In this document: positions 10,545 through 22,489 of the stretch, piece by piece
Position numbering within the stretch: position 1 is the first letter of the stretch
How the letters are laid out: each line of letters begins with the position of its first letter
Translations under genes and position numbers: made by a program
Notes under the pieces: generated by a model
Database searches by the model: none
Told to the model about the DNA's origin: nothing
What the model saw: the letters and a program-made list of their open reading frames with translations, nothing else
Origin: Cryptomeria japonica
Lineage: Eukaryota; Streptophyta; Pinopsida; Cupressales; Cupressaceae
Assembly: GCF_030272615.1 (NCBI RefSeq)
Contig: NC_081415.1
Location: forward strand, 108,008,406-108,072,405
Length of the DNA stretch: 64,000 nucleotides
Direction: 5' to 3'

Positions 10545-10759
10545 TGTTAGGATAACTGATGAACAATTGAGAGTGGAGTGAATCAGTTGTTAACAAATTA
10601 TATCATTTAATCCACTCAATAACCTTTAACCAGATTAAGTACCTGTAGGGAAGAAATAGATACCAATAAATAATACAACTTAACAATTAAATAGATAATC
10701 AATGCAAAGAAACCATACCACATAACACCATGAATTGTATGTGGAAAACCCAGATTAAG
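10545..10759 (-). repeat. Truncated copia LTR at the satellite border
   Basis: It begins TGTTAGGATAAC like the minus-oriented copia LTRs at 45390 and 51118 and shares with them the block CACATAACAC...TGTGGAAAACCCAG. It stops abruptly where the satellite starts, so about 1 kb of LTR is missing. Confidence 0.7.
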
Positions 10760-13700
10760 TTCTTATGATTAACGAGTGCTGAGAAACATGATGCCAAATA
10801 TTGACAACTTTGAGCAACTTGAGCACTTAAGTGATTTTGTTGCTAGGGTATGACCCGCATTGATAAGACAGATTGGAGAACAAAACAAAGGAATTCCTAG
10901 CATAAACCTGACCACCCCAATGCATATGAGCTGAAGGTTCAGTGTCGCGATGAGTGGATTGAAAGATGGGGCATTGTGCAACTTTTCATTGAACTCATCT
11001 GTGCTTTTTTGTCGCAACTGAGAAAGTGTCACTACGAGCAATTGGATCTGAGTCTACCTAAATCGAGAGAGACTTTTTTAGATTTCCATAACATGACCTC
11101 GTAGGATCAGAGGGATCATTCTTATTATTAACAAGTGCTAAGAAACGCGATGCTAGATATTGACAACTTTGAGCAACTTGAACACTTAAGCGATTTCACT
11201 CCTAGGGTGTGGCCTGCATTGATCGGATCAGTTCGAGAGAAAAATGAAGACATTCCTAGCATAAAAATAGCCACCTTGATGTGTATGAGCTGACGGTTTG
11301 GCACCTCGATGCGCGGATTGAAAGATGGGGCATTGTGCAACTTTTCATTGAACTCATCTAACACTTTTTGTCGCAACTAAGAAAGTGTCACCACAAGAAA
11401 TTGGATCTGACTCTACATAAACCAAGAGAGGTTTTCTTATAGTTCCATAACACAACCCCATAGGATTAGATGACTCATTATTATGATTAACAAACATCAT
11501 AAAATGTGATGCTGACTATTGATAACTTTGAGTAGCTTGAGCACTTAAGGGATTTCGTTGCTAGGGTGTGGCTTGCATCGATCAGATGAGTTGGAGAGAC
11601 AAATGAAGGCATTCCTAGCATAAACCTAGCCACCCCAATGCATATGAGCTAATGGTTTGGTACCGTGATGAGCAGATTGAAAGATGAGGCATTGTGCAAC
11701 TTTTCATTGAACTCATCTGATGCTTTTGGTCACAACTGAGAAAGTGTTACCATGAACAATTGGATCTGAGTCTACCTAAACTGAGAGAGGATTTTTTAGA
11801 GTGCCATAACATGACCCTATAGGAGTAGACAACTTGTTCTTATAATTAATGGGCGCTGAGAAATGAGATGTTGAATATTGACAACTTTGAGAAACTTAAG
11901 CACTTAAGTGATTTTGATGCTAGGGTGTGGCCTGCATTGATTGGATGAGTTGGAGAGAAAAAAGAAGGAATTACTAGTGTAAACCTGGCCACCCCGATGC
12001 GTACAAGTTGTAGGTTCAGTGCCACAATGAGCGGATTGAAATCTCGGGCATTGTGCAAATTTTCATTAAACTCATCTGACACTTTTTTATTGCAAGAGAG
12101 ACAATGTCGCCATGAGAAATTGGATCCAAGTCTACCTAAACCAAGAGAGGATTTTTTAGAGTTCCATAGAACCACCCCATAGAATTAAGTGGATCGTTCT
12201 TATAATTAATAGACACTGAGAAACGTGATGCCAAATATTGACAACTTTGAGCAACTTGAGCACTTAAGTGATTTTGTTGTTGGGGTGTGGCCCACATCGA
12301 TTGGATGAGTTGGAAAGAAAAATGAAGGAATTCCTAGTGTAAACCCAGCCACCCCAACACATACGAGTTGATGGTTCGGTGTCACGATGAGCGAATTGAA
12401 AGATGGGGCATTGTGCAACTTTTCATTGAACTCATCTAACGCTTTTTGTCACAACCGAGAAAGTGTCACCACGAGCAATTGGATTCGAGTCTACCTAAAC
12501 TGAGAGAGGAATTTTTAGAGTGCCATAACACAACCTCGTTGGATCAAATGGCTCATTCTTATGATTAATGAGAACCAAGAAACATGATGCCAAATATTGA
12601 CAACTTTGAGCAGCTTGAGCACTTAAGTGATTTTGCTGCTAGGGTGTGGTCTACATCGATCGGACAAGTTGGAGAGAAAAATGAAGCATTCTTAGTGTAA
12701 ACCTAGCCACCCCAACACATACAAGCTAATGGTTCAGTTCCGCGATGAGAAGATTGAAAGATGGGGCATTGTGCAAATTCTCATTGAACTCATCTGATGC
12801 TTTTTGTCGCAACTGAGAAAGTGTCACCATGAGCAATTCGATCTGAGTCTACCTAAACCGAGAGAGACTTTTTTAGAGTGCCATAACATGACCTTGTAGG
12901 ATCAGATGACTCATTCATATGTCTCATGGGCATTGAGATACGCATCACCAAAGTTTGACAACTTTTTGCACTTTGAGCACTTAAATGGGATGGTCGGTAG
13001 GGTGTGGCCTGCATCAATTAGATGAGTTGGAGAGTAAAAAAAATACAATCCTAACATAAACCTGGCCACTCGAATGCGTATGAGCTGAGGGTTTGGTGCC
13101 ACGACAAGCGGATTGAAAGTTAGGGAATTGTACAACTTTTCATTGAACTCACCTGATGCTTTTTGTCGCAACCGAGAAAGTGTCACCACGAGCAATTGGA
13201 CCCAAGTCTACCTAAACTAAGAGAGTATTTTTTAGAGTGCCATAACATGACCCTATAGGATTAGATGTCTCATTCTTATGATTAATGAGCACAAAGAAAT
13301 GTGATGCCAAATATTGACAACTTTGAGCAGCTTCAGCACTTAAGCAATTTTGTTGCTAGGGTGTGGTCTGCATCGATCGAATAGGTTGGAGAGAAAAATG
13401 AAGGAATTCCTAGCATAGACCTGACCACCCCAACGCGTATGAGCTGATGGTTTGGTGCCACGATGAGTAGATTGAAAGATGCAACATTGTGCAACTTTTC
13501 ATCGAACTCATCTGACGCTTTTTGTGGCAACTGAGAAAGTGTCGCCATGAGAAATTGGATCTGAGTATACCTAAACCAAGAGAGGATTTTTTAGATTTCC
13601 ATAATATGACCCTGTAGGATTAGAGGGCTTGTTCTTATGATTAACGGGCGCTGAGAAACATGATGCCGAATATTGACAACTTGAACACTTAAGTGATTTC

Positions 13701-16700
13701 GCTGCTAGGGTGTGGCCCGCATCAATCGGATGAGTTGGAGAGACAAATTAAGGCATTCCTAGCATAAACCTAGCCACCCAAATGCATACAAGTTGCCAGT
13801 TTGGTGCCATGATGAGTGGATTGAAAGATGGGGCATTGTACAACTTTTCATTGAACTCATCTGATGCTTTTGGTCACAACCGAGAAAGTGTCACCATGAA
13901 CAATTGGATCTGAGTCTACCTAAATCAAGAGAGGATTTTTTAGAGTACTATAACGAGACCCTGTAGGAGTAGACAACTTGTTCTTATGATTAATGGGCAC
14001 CGATAAATGGGATGCCGAATATTCACAACTTTGAGCAACTTAAGCACTTAAGCGATTTCACTGCTAGGGTGTGGCCTGCATCGATCAGATGAGTTGGAGA
14101 GAAAAACAAAGTCATTCCTAGTCGAAACCCAACCACCTCGATGCGTACAAGCTATAGGTTCAGTGTCATGATGAGCGAATTGAAATATGGGGCATTGTGC
14201 ATCTTTTCATTGAACCCATATGATGCTTTTTGTCGCAACCGAGAAAGTGTCGCTATGAGCAATTGGATCTGAGTCTACCTAAAACAAGAGAGGATTTTTT
14301 AGAGTTCCATAAGACCACCTTGTAGGATCAAGTGGATTATTCTTATAATTAACAGATGATGAAAAACACGATGCCAAATATTGACAACTTTGAGCAACTT
14401 GAGCACTTAAGCAATTTCGCTGCTCGGGTGTGGCCCACATCAATGAGATGAGTTGGAGAGAAAAACAAATAAATTCCTAGCATAAACCCAGCCACCCCAA
14501 TGCATACGAGTTGATGGTTTGGTGTCACAATGAGAGGATTGAAATATGGGGCATTGTGCAACTTTTCATTGAACTCATCTAACGCTTTTTGTTGCAATAG
14601 AGAAAGTGTCGCTATGAGCAATTGATTCCAAGTCTACCTAAACTAAGAGAGAATTTTTTAGAGTACCATAACATGACCCCGTAGGATTAGATGGATCATT
14701 CTTATGATCAATGAGGACAGAGAAACGTGATGCCAAATATTGACAATTTTGAGCAGCTTGAGCACTTAAGTGATTTTTCTACTAAGGTGTGGCCCGCATC
14801 GATCGAATGAGTTGGAGAGAAAAATGAAGGCATTCCTAGCATAAACCTAGCCACCTTGACACATATGAGCTAATGGTTCAGTGTCACAATGAGCAGATTG
14901 AAAGATGGGGCATTGTGCAACTTTTCATTGAACTCATCTGATGCTTTTTGTCGCAACTGAGAAAGTGTCGCCACGAGAAATTCAATCCGAGTCTACCTAA
15001 ACTGAGAGAGAATTTTTTAGAGTGCCATAACATGACCCTATAGGATCAGATGACTCATTTATATGTCTCATGGGCATTGAGAAATGCATTGCCGAAGTTT
15101 TACAACTTTTTGCGCTTTGAGCACCTAAATGGAATGGCTGGTAGTGTGTGGCCTACATCGATCAGATGAGTTGGAGAGCAAAAAAAAAGACATTCCTAAT
15201 GTAAACCCAGCCACTTGGATGCATACAAGCTGATGGTTTGGTGCCGCGACAAGCGGATTGAAAGTTAGAGCATTGTGCAACTTTTCATTGAACTCATGTG
15301 ACGCTTTTTGTCGCATCCAAGAAGTGTCACCATGAGCAATTGGATCTGAGTCTTCCAAAATTGAGAGAGCCTTGTGTAGAGTGTCATAACAAGACCTCGT
15401 AGGATCAGACAACTCATTCTTATGATTAACGAGCACCGAGAAATGTGATGCCGAATATTGACAACTTTGAGCAACTTGAGGACTTAAGCGATTTCACTGC
15501 TAGGGTGTGGCCCGCAATGATCAGATGCATTGGAGAGAAAAATGAAGGCATTCCTAATGTAAAACTAACCACCTTGACACCTACAAGCTGACGGTTTGGT
15601 TCCACAACAAGCGGATTGAAATATGGGGCATTGTGCAACTTTTCATTGAACTCATCTTACGCTTTTGGTCGCAACTGAGAAAGTGTCGCCATGAGTAATT
15701 GGATCCAAGTCTACCTAAACTAAAAGAGGATTTTTTAGAGTTCCATAACACAACCCCATAGGATTAGACTACTAGTTCTTATGATTAACGAGTGTCGAGA
15801 AACACGATGCCAAAGATTGACAACTTTGAGCAACTTGAGCACTTAAGTGATTTCTCTGCTAGGCTGTGGCCCACATCGATCAGATGGTATGGAGAGCACA
15901 AAAAAGGAATTCCTATTATAAACCTGACCACCCCAATGTGTATGAGCTGACGGTTTGGTGTCGTGACGAGTGGGTTGAAAGATGGGGCATTGTGCAACTT
16001 TTCATTGAACTCATCTAACGCTTTTTGTCAAAACTGAGAAAGTGTCACCATGAGCAATTGGATCCGAGTCTACCTAAATTGAGAGAGGTTTTATTAGACT
16101 TCATAACATGACCCCATAGGATCAGAGGGCTTGTTATTATGATTAACAGGCACCGAGAAACATGATGCCGAATATTGACAACTTTGAGCAACTTGAGCAC
16201 TTAAGCGATTTTGCTACTAGGCTGTGGCCCACATCGATCAGACAAGTTGGAGAGAAAAAAGAAGATAATCCTAGCATAAAACTAGCCACCCTGACACGTA
16301 TGAGCTAACGGTTTAGTGCCACGATGAGCATATTGAAAGATGGAGCATTGTACAACTTTTCATTGAACTCATCTGACGCTTTTTGTCACAACAAAGAAAG
16401 TGTCACCACAAGGAATTGGATCTGAGTCTACCTAAACTGAGAGAGGTTTTCCTAGAGTTCCATAACACAACCCTGTAGGATTAGATGACTCATTCTTATG
16501 ATTAACAAACACTATAAAATGTGATGTCGAATATTGACAACTTTGAGAAACTTGAGCACTTAAGCGATTTCGTTGCTAGGGTGTGGCCCGCATCGATCAA
16601 ACCAATTGTAGAGACAAATGAAGGCATTCCTAGCATAAAACTAGCCACCCTGATGCATACGAGCTAATGGTTTGGTTCCGCTTTGAGTGGATTGAAAGAT

Positions 16701-19577
16701 GGGGCATTGTGTAACTTTTCATTGAACTCATCTGATGCTTTTGGTCACTACCAAGAAAGTGTTGCCACGAGCAATTGGATCCCAATCTTCCAAAACCAAG
16801 ACAGGATTTTTTAGAATGCCATAACATGACCCTGTAGGAGTGTATGACTTGTTCTTATGATTAATGGGTATTGAGAAATGGAATTCCGAATATTGACAAC
16901 TTTGAGAAACTTAAGCACTTAAGCAATTTTGTTGCTAGGGTGTGGCCTGCATCGATTAGACGAGTTGGAGAGAAAAATGAAGGCATTCCTAGTGTAAACC
17001 TGGCCACCTCGATGCGTACAAGTTGTAGGTTTGGTGCCGTGATGAGTGGATTGAAATATGGCGCATTGTGCAACTTTTCATTGAACTCATCTATCGCTTT
17101 TTGTCGCAACTGAGAAAGTGTCGCCATGAGAAATTGGATCCGATTCTACCTAAACCGGGAGAGGATTTTTTAGAGTTCCATAACACCATCCCATAGGATC
17201 AAGTGGATCATTTTTATCATTAATGGACACTGAGAAACATGATGCCAAATATTGCCAACTTTGAGCAACTTGAGCACTTAAGTAATTTCGTTGCTCAGGT
17301 GTGGTCCACATCGATTAGATGAGTTGGAGAGAAAAAAGAAGGAAGTCCTAATGTAAAACCAGCTACCCTGATGCATACAAGTCGACGGTTTGGTGCCATG
17401 ATGAGTAGATTGAAAGATGGGGCATTGTGCAACTTTTCATTGAACTCATTTGACACTTTTTGTCGCAACCAAGAAAGTGTCGCCATGAGCAATTAGATCC
17501 AAGTCTACCTAAACTGAGAGAGGATTTTTTAGAGTGCCATAGCACAAACCCAGAGGATCAGATGGCTCATTCTTATGATTAACGATCAACAAGAAACGTG
17601 ATGCCAAATATTGACAACTTTGAGCAGCTTGAGCACTTTAGCGATTTTGCCGCTAAGGTGTGGTCTACATCGGTCAGATGAGTTTGAGAGAAAAACAAAG
17701 GCATTCATAGCGTAAACCCACCCACCCTGATGCATACAAGCTGACAGTTTGGTGTTGTGACAAGCAGATTGAAAGATGGGGCATTGTGCAACTCTTCATT
17801 GGACTCATCTGATGCTTTTTGTCCCAACAGAGAAAGTGTCACCATGAGCAATTTGATCCGAGTCTACCTAAAGTGAGAGATAATTTTTTAGAGTGCCATA
17901 ACATAACCCTATAGGACTAGATGACTCATTCATATGTCTCATGGGCGTCGAGAAATGTGTCACCGAAGTTTGACAACTTTTCGCTCTTTGAGCACTTAAA
18001 TGGGATGGCCGGTAGGGTGTGGCTTGCATCGATCAGATGAGTTGGAGAGTATAAAAAAGTCATTCATAATGTAAACCCGACCACTCAGAAGCGTGCGAGC
18101 TGACGGTTTGGTGTCGCAACAAGCGGATTGAAAGGTAGGGGATTGTGCAACTTTTCATTGAACTCATCTGATGCTTTTTGTCGCAAGCGAGAAAGTGTCG
18201 CCATGAGCAATTGGATCCGAGTCTACCTAAACCAAGAGAGGATTTTTTAGAGTGCCATAACACGACCCCGTAGGGTCAGATGGCTCATTCTTATGATTAA
18301 CGAGCACTGAAAAACGTGATGCCAAATATTGACAACTTTGAGTAGCTCGAGCACTTAAGCAATTTTGCTACTAGGGTGTGGTCTGCATTGATCAGAAGGG
18401 TAGGAAAGCAAAACGAAGGAATTCCTAGCTTAAACCCAACCACCCAAATGTATATGAGCTGACGGTTCAGTGTTGTGATGAGCGGATTGAAAGATGGGGC
18501 ATTTTGTAACTTTTCATTGAACTCATCTGATGCTTTTTGTCGCAACTAAGAAAGTGTTGCCACGAGAAATTGGATCCGAGTCTACCTAAACTGAGGAAGG
18601 ATTTTTTAGATTTCCCTAACACAACCCCATAGGCTCAAAGTGCTCATTCTTATTATTAATGGGCACTAAGAAACACGATACCGAATATTGACAACTTTGA
18701 GCAACTTGAGCACTTAAGCGATTTCGCTGCTAGGGTATGGCTCGCATCAATCAGACAAGTTGGAGAGAAAAACAAAGACATTCCTAGCTTAAAACTAGCC
18801 ACCACAATGTGTATGAGCTGATGGTTTGGCGCCACGATGAGCGGATTGAAAGATGGGGCATTGTGCAACTTTTCATTGAACTCATCTGACACTTTTTGTC
18901 ACAACCAAGAAAGTGTCACCACGAGGAATTGGATCTGAGTCTACCTAAACTGAGAGAGGTTTTCTAAGAGTTCCATAACACAACCCCATAGGATCAGATG
19001 ACTCATTCTTATGATTAATAGATGTTGTAAAACATGATGCCAAATATTGAAAACTTTGAGCAACTTGAGCACTTAAGTGATTTCGCTGCTAGGGTGTGGC
19101 CTGCATTGATCGGATGAGATAGAGAGAGAAATAAAGGAATTCCTAGTGTAAGCCCAACTACCCAGATGTGTACGAGCTGATGGTTTGGTGCCGTGATGAG
19201 CGGATTGAAAAATGGGGCATTGTGAAACTTTTCATTAAACTCATATGATGCTTTTGGTCGTAACTAACAAAGTGTCACCACGAGCAAGTGGATCTGAGTC
19301 TACCTAAACTGAGAGAGGATTTTTTAGAGTACCATAACATGACCATGTAGGAGTAGATGACTTGTTTTTTATGATTAATGGGTGCTGAGCAATGTGATGC
19401 CGAATATTGACAACTTTGAGCAACTTAAGCACTTAAGTGATTTCGCTGCTAGGTTGTGGCCCACATCGATCGAATGAGTTGGAGAAAAAAATGAAGGCAT
19501 TCCTAGCATAAACTCAACCACCCCGATGCATACAAGTTGTAGGTTTGGTTCCATGATGAGCGGATTGAAATATGGGG
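10760..19577. repeat. About 359-bp satellite array, left part (about 24.6 monomers)
   Basis: The anchor TTCTTATGATTAA recurs at about 10760, 11117, 11477, 11836, 12196, 12553, 12912, 13272, 13631, 13980, and so on to 19366. The spacing is 357-360 bp except one 349-bp unit. Other constant blocks are TTGACAACTTTGAGCAACTT, GGTGTGGCC, GATGGGGCATTGTGCAACTT and TTTTTTAGAGT. Monomers differ at perhaps 10-20% of sites. Variant B monomers (TATGTCTCATGGG at the anchor) start near 12912, 15057 and 17928. Variant X (GGAGTAGA before the anchor) precedes the anchors at 11836, 13980, 16853 and 19366. The last monomer is cut by a retrotransposon. Confidence 0.96.
19573..19577. repeat. Target-site duplication, left copy (TGGGG)
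   Basis: The satellite block GATGGGGCATTG is split after TGGGG. The same five bases recur at 37823-37827 after the right LTR, followed by CATTGGGCAACTT of the same monomer. Confidence 0.95.
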
Positions 19578-20988
19578 TGTGTGTGGGAAAAGCGGGTCAA
19601 TGAAACTTAAAAACTGAAAATGTGGTCTCCAAGAGGCTTGTTCACACACCCACAGGACTTCTTGGTGCAAGTTATGGAGTCATGAAGAATGACTCAACTT
19701 CCCAAGTTTGGTTCCATGGTTCTCTATCTCACAAGGTCCCTCAAGCCAATGTCTTTGCTCTCAAATCACTGAGTAAAGTGGCTTAGGGATGACAAATGCA
19801 AGAACGAGGGATGATTATGATTTGTTTAATTATGAAAATGCATCCTATCTATGCATGATTCTACAAATGCAATAAACTAGATTATAAGATGACAAGATTA
19901 GTAGCAATACTATCCTAACATGATATACTAGTTTATGATTTAAGCTAATGATAAAGGAAATAGTCTAAAATGTTTATTACATTAATTCCTATTACAAAGA
20001 GAAGCTAGATGTATTGATAAATTTGAGCATAAATGAGATACTAAAAGTTTGCATGGATCCTTAATATGGAGGAATGAGAGCTCTATTTATAGTAAAAATA
20101 TGGTAATGGATGGTCAGGATTGAAAGAGTTAATCAAGGGTCAAGTTTGAAAGTTGTCAATCCATGTTTACAATTTACACCAATGTAATGGTGACAATTGT
20201 CAACATAAGACTGGTTGAGAGGAGAGGTAAGAAGCATTAAATGCTTGAGAAGACCTCATGGTTACCCTAGGAGGTAAGGGTTAAGGTTAGGTTAGGGTTA
20301 TCCATTGGATAAATCTTTTACCCGAGGGGTAAATTCTTGTGCAAAGGTTAAAGGAATAACCATGGTCAAAGTAATAAATTCTTGATAAGACCCTTGGGTT
20401 AGATGGAGGTTAAGTTAGTCAAAAAATCTCTAACCATGCCACTAAGGGTTAGTTAACCATTAATGGTTTGAAGACTTTGGGGACAAATTTGTAAGAGTCC
20501 TTCCAAATTTGGGGGTATTCAACAAGTTAGCTTGTTGAATGGATAAAGGCTTTAATGCCTTTTGAAGACTTTACTCCAAATTTGAGAAGTGACCTCCTCA
20601 AATTTAGAGAAAAGGGATAATGGATAGGTTTGGGGTTAATTGATTAGGATTAGATGGAATCTAGAAGAAATTAGGAATAGGGTTTAGGCTGCAAGTGGGA
20701 GATGTAGGAAAATGCAAGTGTGTGAGGGATAATAGGATTAAAATAAATTGCTTTATTTCAATTTGGTTGCAAGTTGTGAAATTAAATAAAATAGATTTAT
20801 TTAATTGGGGTAAACTATTAATTAAATATAAATATAATTAAAAGGTAAGAAGAAGGGATTTAATTAAATAAAATGATTTATTTAATTAAATAGAAGAATG
20901 TGAGTATTTAATTAAATTAGATTTAACTAAATAGAAGAATGAACATAAAATATTTATTTAGGAATATGGTTATTTTTATATGTCTACA
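19578..20988 (-). repeat. 3' LTR of the Tat element (left)
   Basis: 1411 bp. On the plus strand it runs TGTGTGTGGG...TATATGTCTACA. Compared by eye with the right LTR there are about two dozen mismatches in the first 355 bp (roughly 93% identity). It lacks a block of about 60 bp that the right LTR has near 37668-37728. Confidence 0.95.
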
Positions 20989-21006
20989 TTTTTCCCCTCT
21001 TTGAAA
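20989..21006 (-). other. Polypurine tract of the Tat element
   Basis: Read on the minus strand this is CAAAGAGGGGAAAAA immediately before the LTR start TGTAGACAT. It is the expected plus-strand primer and fixes the element's orientation. Confidence 0.85.
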
Positions 21007-21579
21007 TGACATGTGTGCACATGTTGATTCAACAAAAATGATGTGTCATCATGATTTGGTTATGATCAGTTTTTATGTCATTTTGAGATTTTCATGCCAT
21101 GCCCCAAATTTGATAAATGATGCCCCAGATTTGATAAATGATGTTGATAATGCCCCCTCGGGAGATGAATCAAAATTTTGAAAATTTCATTTGTCGTAAT
21201 AAATTTGATAGTATTTTTATTTTTTGTCTATGTTGAATGCGATAAATTATTCATCTCTCGATAATGATGTTGGGTAGGGTTGTATGAGACACCATGAGCA
21301 ATTTTCACATTCCTCTACGTAACCCTAGTTTTGATTTACCCTGTAAAAGGGAAAAAGTGATTTCTTTTTGTCTCATTTGTGCTTGTTGACTTGAGAGAAA
21401 TTGATACTTGGAGAGAAGTCAACATGCCGATTCTGTATTCTACTCATCGATTTGAGCACGTGCGGAGGTATCGGAGGCCTGTCGTGTATGGACCACCTGT
21501 AAGTCAACCTTTTTGACCCCTATTGAATTTTTCATTTTGTCATTTTTAGTCATGTTTCCAATTTGTCACATGGATCTGT

Positions 21580-22050
21580 CGGGTTAGTGCATCGGGATCA
21601 AAACATAGCACATACGATAGGTTTCATAGCACGTAGGTTTTAATGAAATAGGGTAGCATTCAAAAAGTTTAGGGTAGCCCATCGGTAGTTTAGACTAGCG
21701 CTTAGGATTAGCTTAGTGCACCGAGATCACAGGGTAGCACAGAGGGAAAAATGGGTAGCACATAGGAGATACTTAGCACATAGGGTTTTTAGGGGGTCGC
21801 ATGGGTAGGTCTAGGTAGCGCGTAGGTATGACCTAGTGCATAGGGTTAGATACGTAGCACAAGAGTGGGATAAAATAGTGCATAGGGTAGTTTAGCGCTT
21901 AGGATAGGTTAGGTGGCACTTTGGGAGAAAAGGGTAGCGTGTAGGTTCTGGCTATCACATATGGTGGATTGGGTAGTGCTTAGCGAGGATAGGGTAGCAC
22001 ATGATAAGAAGTTTAGCGCATAGACAAGATTGTTTAGCGCATAGGGAAAT
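21580..22050 (+). repeat. TAGCGCAT-like motif array in the antisense intron
   Basis: Some 20 degenerate copies of TAG(C/T)(G/A)CATAGG are spaced about 15-30 bp apart (for example TTAGTGCATCGGG, GTAGCACATAGG, TTTAGCGCATAGGG). They lie inside the intron of the PMD gene. The same motif in the opposite genomic orientation fills parts of the gag-pol leader. Confidence 0.8.
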
Positions 22051-22314
22051 TTTTTTGGTATAGTGTGATTTGTGAATGAAGAAAATATGTAGGTTGATGC
22101 CAGTTTTGTCGGGATAGGTGCAAATTGTCAGTCTACGTGTCTATTGTGATTGCTGTGATAAGTTGTCCAATATGAGTTCCAATATAACTTGATTTGATTT
22201 GCAAATTTTTCAATTTGATATAGATTTGATGTTGATTTGATATGATGTGGTTTTTGATATGGATGTTTTTGATATGAACTTGATTTGATATGAATTATGT
22301 CAAGTTGATATATA

Positions 22315-22489
22315 TGTGGAGCTTGAGTTGTTTTACAAGCTACATTGATTGTGGAACTTGAGTTGTTTTACAAGCTGATATGGATGTGAAACTTGAGTTG
22401 TGTTACAAGTTGATATGAATGTGAAACTTGAGTTGTGTTACAAGTTGATATGAATGTGAAACTTGAGTTGTGTTACAAGTTGATATGAT
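22315..22489 (+). repeat. 35-bp minisatellite, five copies
   Basis: Five consecutive 35-bp units built on TGTGAAACTTGAGTTGTGTT; units 3-5 are nearly identical. It lies in the antisense intron, about 130 bp before the acceptor site. Confidence 0.9.

Noticed and set aside
10769-18892. Many 60-109-codon frames on the minus strand as separate genes
   Set aside because: They recur once per satellite monomer with the same sequence, so I treat them as one property of the satellite.
10760-19577. Regular repeats resembling a CRISPR array
   Set aside because: Units are about 359 bp and contiguous, without short repeats separated by unique spacers; this is a satellite.
20281-20302. Telomere-like GGTTAGGTTAGGGTTA in the Tat LTR
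   Set aside because: Only two or three units, present in both LTRs at the same place; part of the LTR, not an interstitial telomere.
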